Assembly (NCBI GenBank): GCA_003542295.1
Contig: DPKX01000060.1
Span: forward strand, 1 to 25,733
DNA length: 25,733 nt
Reading direction: 5' to 3'
Source: Candidatus Atribacter hydrocarboniphilus
GTDB taxonomy: Bacteria; Atribacterota; Atribacteria; Atribacterales; Atribacteraceae
Numbering within the stretch: the first letter of the stretch is position 1; the number at the start of each line of letters is the position of its first letter. A model generated the notes under the pieces. The model ran no database searches. It saw only the letters and a list, made by a program, of their open reading frames with translations, and had not been told where the DNA came from. Positions 8,172 through 15,697 of this stretch are shown here, one piece after another. The position numbers and the translations under genes are program-made.

Positions 8172-8729
8172 ATGGCTAAAAAAGCTATCTTTATTATTTT
8201 AACAATATTTTTTGTTTGTAGTTTGGCAGAATTTGCAAGAGCTCAGGAAAATATTATTCCAGTAACCATTATTCGAGTTTCTCAACCGAATGTTGTAGTT
8301 GTCGAATATTGCTGTGGCAAGGAAAAAGTTAGGACTCGAATCAAATTGGCTGGAGTAAAGCCACCAATAGCTTATGCTGGTATAACCGATCTTTTAAAAG
8401 AAAAACTTCGAAAATTTATTCATATGCCAGGCGTGAGTTTCGACTTTGCTTTGGGGCATACTAGTGAAGAAAAGGTTTGGGTTGGATACCTATCCTATCT
8501 CTGTCAAGGTGAGAATGATGATCATGAAATTGCCATAATTAATGCAGAAATTATAGCTGAAGGATTAGCCGAAGTTGATAAAGATAACGCCGGGAAAAAC
8601 ATGATTAATTATTTACTTGGTGAACAAGAAAAGGCACGTTCAGAAAAAAAGGGTTTATGGCTTATAAAAGAAGATATAATAGCCTCCCCAGGTAGTGAGA
8701 AAAATGATTGTCCATCCTGCGAGAGATAA
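8172..8729 (+). CDS. Secreted SNase-fold protein, probably non-nucleolytic, cysteine-rich
   Basis: This 185-residue protein has a signal peptide (cleavage near ARA-QE, residue 24) and the outline of the staphylococcal-nuclease fold: IKLAGVKPP (57-65) where nucleases have RLxxVDTPE, INAEIIAEGLAEV (123-135) and EQEKARSEKKGLW (151-163). The catalytic Arg35, Asp40, Glu43 and Arg87 equivalents of the S. aureus enzyme appear to be Lys, Lys, Ile and Trp by hand alignment, so nuclease activity is doubtful. The predicted mature protein has five cysteines: a CC pair (47-48), Cys111 and a C-terminal CPSC motif (180-183). AGGAGGTG (8156-8163) is 8 bases before the ATG. Its place after the thiol-redox gene suggests that it is a redox partner or substrate, which is inference. 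Confidence 0.72.
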   Translation: MAKKAIFIILTIFFVCSLAEFARAQENIIPVTIIRVSQPNVVVVEYCCGKEKVRTRIKLAGVKPPIAYAGITDLLKEKLRKFIHMPGVSFDFALGHTSEEKVWVGYLSYLCQGENDDHEIAIINAEIIAEGLAEVDKDNAGKNMINYLLGEQEKARSEKKGLWLIKEDIIASPGSEKNDCPSCER

Positions 8730-8739
8730 ATCATCTTTA

Positions 8740-8778
8740 AATAACAAAAGAGTGCCAAAAAAGCACTCTTTTGTTATT
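8740..8778. terminator. Bidirectional intrinsic terminator
   Basis: A perfect 16-bp stem: AATAACAAAAGAGTGC (8740-8755) with GCACTCTTTTGTTATT (8763-8778), and a 7-base loop. It lies between two convergent operons, ending 18 bases before the stop of the minus-strand binding-protein gene. The A/T-rich base of the stem supplies T-runs in both directions. Confidence 0.8.
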
Positions 8779-8796
8779 GACTATAATAAAAAGAGG

Positions 8797-9780
8797 CTAA
8801 AATTTATCTGGTGTTTGTAAAAGTTTCTGACTCTCGGGTGAGTTGTAATTTTCGGGTGTTATGATCGCAACTGGAATTTGGATATTCCTTTCATCTTCCT
8901 CAATTTTACCGCCTTTGATAACTTTATCTAACATTTCAACGCCACGATATCCCATTTGGTAAGGATCTTGTGCAATAATTGCATTGATGGTTCCTTCTTC
9001 AAATAATGGCAGGGTTTCCGGACTAGGATCGAAAGTAATCAGCTTCACTTTTTGATCCAAGCCCTTGGCTTTAAGAGCTTGAGCAATGCCTACGCCCATA
9101 GGAGCAGCAGCCGAGTAAAATCCAACCAGATCAGGATTGGCATTGAGTAGGTCAGTGGCTATATTCATGGCAGTTGCAGCTATGGCGTCTGTCCATTGGA
9201 CCGGAAGAACTTGAATATCAGGGAACTTTTTCATGGCTTCGATAAAACCATCGCTTCGCTCCCGGCCGGTTTGCGAACCAGCAGTAATTCCAATATTCGC
9301 TACTTTACCCTTTCCGCCAATCATATCAGCCAGTAAAAGCCCAGCCTGGTAAGCTCCGTCAAAATTATCAGTGGTTATATTAGCCAGTGGTATTGTTTTA
9401 TCCTCAATACCAGAATCGACCATAATAATTGGAATACCTGCTTTTATCCCATTTTCTACTGCTGGTTGCAATGCTTTTGCATCAGTAGCAGCCATAAGAA
9501 TTCCTGCTGGTTTGGTTGTAACAATGTTGTTAACTAAATTTACCTGCCCAGCTACATCGGCTTCGGTAGCAACACCTTGATAATCTACCGTATATCCTAA
9601 TTCATTCGCCTTATCGGTGGCCCCTTTACGGAGAAATAGCCAATAGGTTACATCGGTTGATTTGGGAATAAATACGATTGTCTTCGATTTTCCTTCATCT
9701 TGAGCAAAAGCAACGGTTAAACAACCAAGAATGAGCATAACAGCTAACATTAACGAAACAACATAATACCATTTTTTCAT
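8797..9780 (-). CDS. rbsB: Sugar ABC transporter, periplasmic binding protein (RbsB-like)
   Basis: A 327-residue solute-binding protein of the ribose/galactose type (Peripla_BP_4). A signal peptide ends near AFAQDE (cleavage at about residue 26); LILGC at 16-20 is a poor lipobox, so type I cleavage is more likely. Family traits include IVFIPKSTDVTYWLFLRKG near the mature N terminus, GKGKVANIGITAGSQTGRERSDGF in the middle (only the central GSQTGRERSDGF is diagnostic) and VKLITFDPSPETL in the second lobe. It captures a monosaccharide for the permease and ATPase encoded just upstream. A very strong AAGGAGG site precedes the ATG, as expected for a protein needed in excess. It is the last gene of the operon and is separated from the permease gene by a hairpin. 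The ligand is uncertain: ribose, xylose, allose or another sugar. Confidence 0.85.
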   Translation of the reverse strand: MKKWYYVVSLMLAVMLILGCLTVAFAQDEGKSKTIVFIPKSTDVTYWLFLRKGATDKANELGYTVDYQGVATEADVAGQVNLVNNIVTTKPAGILMAATDAKALQPAVENGIKAGIPIIMVDSGIEDKTIPLANITTDNFDGAYQAGLLLADMIGGKGKVANIGITAGSQTGRERSDGFIEAMKKFPDIQVLPVQWTDAIAATAMNIATDLLNANPDLVGFYSAAAPMGVGIAQALKAKGLDQKVKLITFDPSPETLPLFEEGTINAIIAQDPYQMGYRGVEMLDKVIKGGKIEEDERNIQIPVAIITPENYNSPESQKLLQTPDKF

Positions 9781-9804
9781 TTTTTTCGACCTCCTTTTTT
9801 AATT

Positions 9805-9831
9805 AAAAAATGACTTATAAAGTCATTTTTT
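9805..9831 (-). promoter_or_regulatory. Intercistronic stem-loop between permease and binding-protein genes
   Basis: AAAAAATGACTT (9805-9816) pairs perfectly with AAGTCATTTTTT (9820-9831) around a 3-base loop. On the coding (minus) strand it ends in six T's, like a weak terminator. It lies 5 bases after the permease stop and just before the binding-protein ribosome site. It may partly terminate transcription or protect one end of a processed mRNA, so that the two genes are expressed at different levels. Confidence 0.55.
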
Positions 9832-9835
9832 CCAA

Positions 9836-10822
9836 TTAATGTTTTCGACGAATTTGATCAGCAGCTACTGCGAAAATAATAATTAAACCATTTACCACAT
9901 ATTGATAAAAAGCTGATACTCCTAAAATATTTAAACCATTTCGGATAGTGGTTACTAATAAAGCTCCTATTAAAGAAGCAAAAATGTTTCCTTCTCCACC
10001 ATAAATGCTAGCTCCTCCAATAAAAACCGAACCGATCGCTAAAAGCTCGTATCCATTCCCTGAAGCAGGTTGCATGGTCCCTAATCGTGCCGATTCAATG
10101 ATTGCTGCAATCGCTGCGAACATCCCACAAATCATAAAAATTCCCAAAGTTACCGAGGAAACCTTAATGCCAGATAGCCGGGTTGCTTCAGGATTACTTC
10201 CTATGGAATAAGTAAATCTTCCAAAACGAGTATTTCTCAATACAAAATACATTACTGTAAATAAAATGATAACGATGATAGTCGGTACTGGTACAATCCC
10301 TGCTACTCTTCCCTGACCAATCCATAAATATTCCCTCGGTAAGCCATAAATTGGAACTCCATTACACAAAATTAAAGCCAGACCCCGAGCAATTCCCATC
10401 ATTCCAAGCGTTGCAACAAATGGTGGAATTTTTAACTTAATAATGGCTAAACCATTACAAAAACCAGCAAAAAGCCCAGCACCAATTGATGCCATTAAAG
10501 ACACAATTACGCTCCCGCTAAATTGTAAAGCCAGCCCGCCAACAATTGCCGAAAAAGCAAAGACCGAGCCTACCGATAAATCGATCCCTCCAGAAAAGAT
10601 AACAAAAGATTCACCTGCTGCTATTAAAGCAATTACTGCTGATTGGAGTGTAATTTCAAAAAGATTATTAACCGTAAAAAAATAGGGGGACAGCAAAGAA
10701 AGAATAACCCACATTATGATTAGAATAAACAACATAGATATGGATTGCTGCTGATATAAATACTGGAAAATACTTAAAACATCCCAATTTTTTCGATGCT
10801 CACCCGATAGGTTTTGGTTCAT
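9836..10822 (-). CDS. rbsC: Sugar ABC transporter permease (RbsC-like)
   Basis: A 328-residue inner-membrane permease of the BPD_transp_2 (RbsC/XylH/AraH) family, with eight to ten hydrophobic segments. Diagnostic stretches are GESFVIFSGGIDLSVGSV (the GGIDLSVG signature), PPFVATLGMMGIARGLA, and GSNPEATRLSGIKV, the loop contacting the ATPase. A homodimer would form the pore for the sugar delivered by the binding protein. An AAAGGA ribosome site overlaps the end of the ATPase gene, 15 bases upstream, so the two are cotranscribed. The length is normal for the family (about 320) and nothing is missing. Confidence 0.88.
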   Translation of the reverse strand: MNQNLSGEHRKNWDVLSIFQYLYQQQSISMLFILIIMWVILSLLSPYFFTVNNLFEITLQSAVIALIAAGESFVIFSGGIDLSVGSVFAFSAIVGGLALQFSGSVIVSLMASIGAGLFAGFCNGLAIIKLKIPPFVATLGMMGIARGLALILCNGVPIYGLPREYLWIGQGRVAGIVPVPTIIVIILFTVMYFVLRNTRFGRFTYSIGSNPEATRLSGIKVSSVTLGIFMICGMFAAIAAIIESARLGTMQPASGNGYELLAIGSVFIGGASIYGGEGNIFASLIGALLVTTIRNGLNILGVSAFYQYVVNGLIIIFAVAADQIRRKH

Positions 10823-10837
10823 ATTTCCAATCCTTTT

Positions 10838-12328
10838 TTAGGTAAGATTTAAACATCGAGCCATTATTTCCTGCTTGGTGGTGATGTTTGGGTCCAGTTC
10901 GGCAATTAGCCGTCCATGAAACATAACTAAAATCCGATCACTTACTGATAAAATTTCTGATATATCGCTGGAAAGAAATAGAACAGCCCTCTCTCCCGAT
11001 CGAACAAAATCAAATATGAGATTATAAATCTCTTCGCGTGCTCCTACATCAATTCCGATAGTAGGTTCATCTAATACCAAAAATTGACAGTGGGCAGCTA
11101 ACCACTTAGCAAATATTACTTTTTGTTTGTTGCCACCGCTTAAATATTTTACCTGTTGATAAACCCCAGTGGTTTTTATTTTTAATTGATTGATATATTT
11201 TTGAGATAAAGCTTTTTCAGCTGGAATACTAAATATTCTTTCTTTCAACTTGGCTAAATAAACTAAAGTCATGTTATCTTTAACCGGCATATTTAAACAT
11301 AAACCAGACACGTCTCTATCCTCAGGTAAATATCCTATACCGTGTTGGACAGCTTCCTTTGGATTCTTTATGTTAATTTCTCTCTTATGGTAAAAACATT
11401 GGCCTGCATCTAACCTATCAACACCAAATATTGCCCGAGCCAGTTCTGTCTTTCCAGCCCCAATAAGACCGGTTAATCCAACAATTTCACCCTTACCTAT
11501 TTGAATACTAATATCTTCAAAAAATCCTTTACGACGAAGAGATTTAAATTCGATCATGACTTCAGATGAAATATATTGATGTTTCTTCTCCAGGGTCTTC
11601 ATTTCCTTCCCAATCATCAAACTTACAATTTCATTTAATTCTGCTTCTTTGGCTCCCATAGTTCCGACATTTCTTCCATCTCGTAAAATGGTTATCGAAT
11701 CACCTATTACTTTAATCTCTTCTAATTTATGGGAAATATATATAATACCAACCTTTTTCTTTTTAATATCAGCAATAATTTGAAAAAGGGTTTCAACTTC
11801 TTTTTTGCTAATTGCTGCGGTTGGTTCATCCATAATGATGATTTTGGCATTTTTTGATAAAGCTATAGCTATTTCCAACATCTGTTGTTGTGATACGCTC
11901 AACTTCTTTACTAAAGTATTGGGATCAATAGAAAAATGGATATTCTCTAAAACATCTCTCGCTCTTTTTTGAACTGATTTCCAATCAATCCTCCCTTTTT
12001 TCATTGGAAAATTAGATAAAGAGATGTTTTCGGCTATGTTTAAATGAGGAACAAGATGAAAGTTCTGGTAGATGGTTGCAATTCCCAAGCGAGATGCAAT
12101 CTCGGGGTTATAAGAAGTCATGTCGACTTCTTTCCCCTCTAAAAAAACCTTCCCTGAATCAAGGGTATAGGCTCCGCTTAAAATTTTGATAAGTGTAGAC
12201 TTCCCCGCTCCATTTTCTCCCAAAATAACATGCACTTCGCCCTCGTGAAGACGAAATTGAACGTCTTTTAAGACTTTGACACCAAAAAATGCTTTGTTGA
12301 TTCCTTCCATTACTAATAAATCGGGCAT
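10838..12328 (-). CDS. rbsA: Sugar ABC transporter ATP-binding protein, double-domain (RbsA-like)
   Basis: A 496-residue protein with two fused ABC domains, the layout of RbsA/MglA/XylG. Domain 1 has Walker A GENGAGKST (37-45), signature LSVSQQQMLEIA and Walker B IIIMDEPTA. Domain 2 has the Walker A GLIGAGKTE, GYLPEDRD, signature LSGGNKQKV and Walker B FLVLDEPT. It powers import of a monosaccharide through the RbsC-like permease. The start at 12328 lacks a convincing ribosome site: a GGA lies about 20 bases upstream, and a small TTGGT-AAA-ACCAA hairpin sits in between, directly before the ATG. As first gene of the operon it is controlled by the promoter and LacI-type operator at 12388-12434. 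Ribose is only one possible substrate; the symbol reflects family likeness. Confidence 0.88.
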   Translation of the reverse strand: MPDLLVMEGINKAFFGVKVLKDVQFRLHEGEVHVILGENGAGKSTLIKILSGAYTLDSGKVFLEGKEVDMTSYNPEIASRLGIATIYQNFHLVPHLNIAENISLSNFPMKKGRIDWKSVQKRARDVLENIHFSIDPNTLVKKLSVSQQQMLEIAIALSKNAKIIIMDEPTAAISKKEVETLFQIIADIKKKKVGIIYISHKLEEIKVIGDSITILRDGRNVGTMGAKEAELNEIVSLMIGKEMKTLEKKHQYISSEVMIEFKSLRRKGFFEDISIQIGKGEIVGLTGLIGAGKTELARAIFGVDRLDAGQCFYHKREINIKNPKEAVQHGIGYLPEDRDVSGLCLNMPVKDNMTLVYLAKLKERIFSIPAEKALSQKYINQLKIKTTGVYQQVKYLSGGNKQKVIFAKWLAAHCQFLVLDEPTIGIDVGAREEIYNLIFDFVRSGERAVLFLSSDISEILSVSDRILVMFHGRLIAELDPNITTKQEIMARCLNLT

Positions 12329-12387
12329 TTTGGTTTTACCAATGATTCCTTAGTATGGATTTTTCTCTCGGTATAGAATTTTTTATT

Positions 12388-12403
12388 ATGAAATCGATTT
12401 CAT
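12388..12403. promoter_or_regulatory. LacI-family operator upstream of the sugar ABC operon
   Basis: ATGAAATCGATTTCAT is a perfect 16-bp palindrome with the central CG typical of LacI/GalR-family operators. It lies directly downstream of the -10 hexamer and spans the expected transcription start on the minus strand, the classical place for repression. No LacI-type regulator gene is in this window. Confidence 0.75.
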
Positions 12404-12405
12404 TT

Positions 12406-12434
12406 TTTATATCATATCAAACAATGAAAGTCAA
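12406..12434 (-). promoter_or_regulatory. Sigma-70-type promoter of the sugar ABC operon
   Basis: On the minus strand TTGACT (12434-12429) and TATAAA (12411-12406) are separated by exactly 17 bases. Both hexamers match consensus in five of six positions. The -10 box is followed at once by the LacI-type operator. Confidence 0.7.
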
Positions 12435-12506
12435 TTCACCTATTTACTATAATTTTGCATATACCAACTGTGGGCTCTTTAAGAAAATTCAATAATAATT
12501 CTCAAT

Positions 12507-13259
12507 TTAAGCATACCCACCGGCAACAACCATAACCTGTCCAGTTACGAACCCAGCCTCTTCAGAGGCAAAAAAGAACACACTTTCAGCAATATCGTCG
12601 GGGCGTCCTAACCTACCAACAGGTATTTTTTTAATGAGTTGAGGAATAGCCTCGGGTGTAGTGGTGGCATGAAATAGATCAGTTTCGATCTTGCCCGGTG
12701 CAACAACATTAACCGTAATTCCCTGTGAAGCATAATCTCGAGCCAATGCCTTACTATAAGGAATGATTGCCCCCTTGGTTGCAGCATAATGTGATCCCGA
12801 AGATCCACCAGTAATGGCCGCTGTTGAAGAAATGTTGATAATTCTTCCCCATTGTTTTTCTATCATCATTGGTAGGGCATGAGCACAGCATAAGAAAACA
12901 CCTTTGATATTGACTTGATAAAGGCGATCCCACATTTCCTCGTCTATAGTCGTGGTTGATTTACTCCGTAATTGACCCTCGCCGGCATTATTAACCAAGA
13001 TATCAACCAGACCGATGTTCTCCTGAATGTATTCAAACATCCTCTTTACTTGGTCCTTTTTCGATACATCAGCACGAAAGGCTATACCTTCACCTCCTAA
13101 GGAACGAATTTGTTCAAGTGTTTCCTGAGCGGCATTTTCATTTTGATAATAATTAATAACAATTTTTGAACCTCCACGGGCAAGACGAAGAGAGATTCCC
13201 CTTCCAATTCCGCGGCTTCCTCCAGTTATTAAGGCCACATGTCCACTTACACCAGACAT
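12507..13259 (-). CDS. SDR-family oxidoreductase (FabG-like)
   Basis: A 250-residue classical short-chain dehydrogenase/reductase. The NAD(P)-binding motif TGGSRGIG is at 12-19 and NNAG at 90-93. The catalytic residues Asn117, Ser145, Tyr158 and Lys162 are all present, the last two in HYAATKG. PGKIETDL and the C-terminal VTGQVMVVAGGYA are also typical. Arg16 in the glycine motif and Asn36-Tyr37 after strand 2 do not settle NAD versus NADP. GGAGGTT lies 8-9 bases before the ATG. It sits 49 bases after the lipase-like gene on the same strand and about 180 bases upstream of the sugar ABC operon, which has its own promoter. It could oxidise a sugar or polyol linked to that uptake system, or be a 3-oxoacyl-ACP reductase; the isolated context argues against a core FabG. 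Confidence 0.83.
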   Translation of the reverse strand: MSGVSGHVALITGGSRGIGRGISLRLARGGSKIVINYYQNENAAQETLEQIRSLGGEGIAFRADVSKKDQVKRMFEYIQENIGLVDILVNNAGEGQLRSKSTTTIDEEMWDRLYQVNIKGVFLCCAHALPMMIEKQWGRIINISSTAAITGGSSGSHYAATKGAIIPYSKALARDYASQGITVNVVAPGKIETDLFHATTTPEAIPQLIKKIPVGRLGRPDDIAESVFFFASEEAGFVTGQVMVVAGGYA

Positions 13260-13308
13260 AAAAATTAACCTCCATACGATATAATTGATCTTCTAAAAAT
13301 AAAATCAA

Positions 13309-14604
13309 CTATTGCCCTAAGTTCATAAGAAACGAAACAATCTCGGTTGATTTTTCGGGATCTACGATTTGGGAATGATCGAAAAAACCTTCTAAGTAAA
13401 ATTGGTTTCTTGGCAATACTGCACTTCCTTTAAAAAGTGCTGAATCCTTAGGAACATATCCATCATTTTCACCAGGGATCATTCTATAACAAATAACCGT
13501 CAGATTATCGAAATAATCGTCTCGCTGCCATTTCCAAACCACTTTTGATTGGCAATTTCCATTTTGACAAATTATGGTGGGAACAGGTTGGCTATCTATA
13601 ATACTAGCAAATACAATATATTTTTTTCGGTTTTCGATATCATTTTGATTCGAAGAAAGATCGCTAATAAAAGAAGAGGTCTCTTTCATATCGGCAACCC
13701 CTGGCATGAAAGACTCTTGAATCCAGGTACTAAAATTATCTGATCCGAGTAATTTGGCACCAAGGTCTGCTAAGGGAGTTCCGAGATGCGGTGTGCCAAA
13801 AGTTATCAGCTTATCAATAGTTCCACCTTGAGTAATATAAGACCTTGCTACTAAGCCTCCCATGGAATGGGCAATAATAATTGGATTTTCAATTCCATTT
13901 TCATTCATTTTTTTATAAAGATCAAGGCCATTCACCGCAATTAGTTCTGCCCAATTATATTGGAATATCCAAACTTGATGATTATCATAAAAACCTCTTT
14001 TTTCCAATTCATTTAATAATTTATTCCACCGGCTTCCATCGCTGTTCATCCCATGGATAAAAATAACTGGTCTTCCAACTCCTCCTTTCATCGTTAAATG
14101 GTTTTTCATGGTCCAAAATCCCTTTGATTGGTCAGTGTTGGTTTTATGAACTTCAAATAACACTTGTCCTTTTTGTCCGAGGTCACTTGACCATTTCCCC
14201 ACCCAAACTCTTTGATCATCAACCCATGAACCTTCAAAAGTCAGTTTTTCACTATGGAATTCTGCGGTAAAGGTAATATTTTTATCCTTTTGTTCACCCG
14301 ATATTGGACCTTCCGAAAAACCATACGAATCAACTCGAGAAAGGACACCAAATATCTTCTCACCTATTTGATTTATATGAACAAAGAATATTTGACTTGG
14401 TTTATCTTCCCCATAATCCTCACCTGGTTCAAATAGTGGCATTCCTTGCCACCGACCAGTATAACCATAAGGACTATCTGTGATATCGACCAGGATAAAG
14501 CAACCAGATAAAAATAGTAAAAGAAAAAACATAGAAAAAATAAATAAAAAATAATGTTTTCCTTTTTTTTGATTATGGGTAATTTTTGTTTCTTTCATGA
14601 GCAA
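13309..14604 (-). CDS. Lipase-like alpha/beta-hydrolase lipoprotein
   Basis: A 431-residue exported esterase/lipase candidate. A hydrophobic signal ends in the lipobox LSGC (Cys35), so it is probably anchored to the membrane by lipid. Residues about 45-155 form a beta-rich domain that I do not recognise. The alpha/beta-hydrolase part starts with IFIHGMNSDGSRW (oxyanion HG) and has the nucleophile elbow AHSMGG (Ser247) and GTPHLGTP (270-277), both typical of the LipA/PGAP1-like group; GENDGYVP and DHSQIV near the end plausibly supply the acid and His. Start: a TTG at 14604 is 7 bases from GGAGGA, while an ATG at 14598 is 13 bases away; spacing favours TTG, but either is possible. The SDR gene follows 49 bases downstream. 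The substrate is unknown. Confidence 0.78.
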   Translation of the reverse strand: MLMKETKITHNQKKGKHYFLFIFSMFFLLLFLSGCFILVDITDSPYGYTGRWQGMPLFEPGEDYGEDKPSQIFFVHINQIGEKIFGVLSRVDSYGFSEGPISGEQKDKNITFTAEFHSEKLTFEGSWVDDQRVWVGKWSSDLGQKGQVLFEVHKTNTDQSKGFWTMKNHLTMKGGVGRPVIFIHGMNSDGSRWNKLLNELEKRGFYDNHQVWIFQYNWAELIAVNGLDLYKKMNENGIENPIIIAHSMGGLVARSYITQGGTIDKLITFGTPHLGTPLADLGAKLLGSDNFSTWIQESFMPGVADMKETSSFISDLSSNQNDIENRKKYIVFASIIDSQPVPTIICQNGNCQSKVVWKWQRDDYFDNLTVICYRMIPGENDGYVPKDSALFKGSAVLPRNQFYLEGFFDHSQIVDPEKSTEIVSFLMNLGQ

Positions 14605-14642
14605 TGAATCATCCTCCTGGTAGTATAATGATACGGTAAAAT

Positions 14643-14670
14643 ATTATAACCTTTATAAATTTGATTTCAC
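14643..14670 (-). promoter_or_regulatory. Possible promoter of the lipase-SDR unit
   Basis: On the minus strand GTGAAA (14670-14665) and a perfect TATAAT (14648-14643) are 16 bases apart, about 25 bases before the ribosome site of the lipase-like gene. The -35 match is weak (4 of 6). Confidence 0.35.
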
Positions 14671-14700
14671 TATTTTTATAAAAAAATAAGCGAGATAAAA

Positions 14701-15576
14701 ATGACTACAGATGTTAAGTTAAGGCAGAAAAGTTCTTTATTAGATAATTTTATCCCCTATTATTCTCCTCCCCATGATACCGGTGAATTTAGCATGTGGT
14801 TTATCTTTTACAAGAACGAACTCTTGATTCAAGAAAAACAAGGTTCTTATCATTTACCACTTCTCAATATTGTAGAACAGGACAAACTCCCTTTGATAAA
14901 TCAGTTTTACTTGGGTCAGTATGATTCGACCCATTGCTTTGGAGCGGAGATAAATCCCAAAACATCAATTCCTTCCGGCTATCAATCTTTGGGGTTGCGT
15001 CAGCTTTTTGGTTTAATTAGCGATGATTTGTTGGCTCTTGCTGGGCGAGCGATTGACTTACTTTACTGGGATTCAACCTCACAATTTTGTGGGCGTTGTG
15101 GTCATTCTATTATACCAAAAACTGATGAGCGAGCTAAGGAATGCCCTCAATGCGGCTTAATTAATTACCCACAGTTAGCTCCGGCGGTTATTATTTTAAT
15201 TGAAAAGGACGATGAAATTTTATTAGCTCGATCTCCACGTTTTAAACCCGAAATGTATAGTGTAATTGCTGGGTTTGTTGAACCAGGGGAAACTTTAGAA
15301 CAAACAGTATTAAGAGAGATACGCGAAGAAGTCGGGATCCAAGTTCATAATATCCAATATTTTGGAAGCCAGCATTGGCCATTCCCTCAATCTTTAATGA
15401 TAGCTTTTACTGCTGAGTATCTGAGTGGCCAAATTACCATTGATCATCGAGAAATCGAAGACGCCGATTGGTTCACAATTAAAAATCTTCCACCGATACC
15501 GAGTAAAATGAGCATTTCTCGATGGTTAATTGACTGGTTTATTGAAAAACAAACCAATAAAAATTTAAAAAAATGA
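14701..15576 (+). CDS. nudC: NAD(H) pyrophosphatase / RNA-decapping Nudix hydrolase NudC
   Basis: This 291-residue protein hydrolyses NAD(H) and can remove NAD caps from RNA in known homologues. The N-terminal part (about 1-115) is the variable NUDIX-like domain. The zinc ribbon has Cys130, Cys133, Cys148 and Cys151. The Nudix box runs from Gly191 to Ile213 with all key residues (GFVEPGE then REIREEVG). SQHWPFPQS (223-231) is the NudC signature motif that separates it from other Nudix enzymes. It is somewhat longer than the E. coli protein (257), mostly at the N terminus. Only a weak GAG precedes the ATG. It stands alone between oppositely oriented genes. The 121 bases after its stop, up to the converging sensor gene, contain no clear terminator. 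Confidence 0.93.
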   Translation: MTTDVKLRQKSSLLDNFIPYYSPPHDTGEFSMWFIFYKNELLIQEKQGSYHLPLLNIVEQDKLPLINQFYLGQYDSTHCFGAEINPKTSIPSGYQSLGLRQLFGLISDDLLALAGRAIDLLYWDSTSQFCGRCGHSIIPKTDERAKECPQCGLINYPQLAPAVIILIEKDDEILLARSPRFKPEMYSVIAGFVEPGETLEQTVLREIREEVGIQVHNIQYFGSQHWPFPQSLMIAFTAEYLSGQITIDHREIEDADWFTIKNLPPIPSKMSISRWLIDWFIEKQTNKNLKK

Positions 15577-15697
15577 AATGAAAAAATGAGATCTTTGGAA
15601 CCTCAAATGGTGATAGATGAGTATGGCTGGTTTTTTGCTTAGCTTTATACACTTCTTATCGTATAACTCACTTGTGGCCTGGCTTGCAGAAATGATT

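Noticed and set aside
9757..9780. Lipoprotein signal on the sugar-binding protein
   Set aside because: LILGC is a weak lipobox (Leu at -2) and a better type I cleavage site (AFA-QDE) follows, so lipid anchoring is not claimed.
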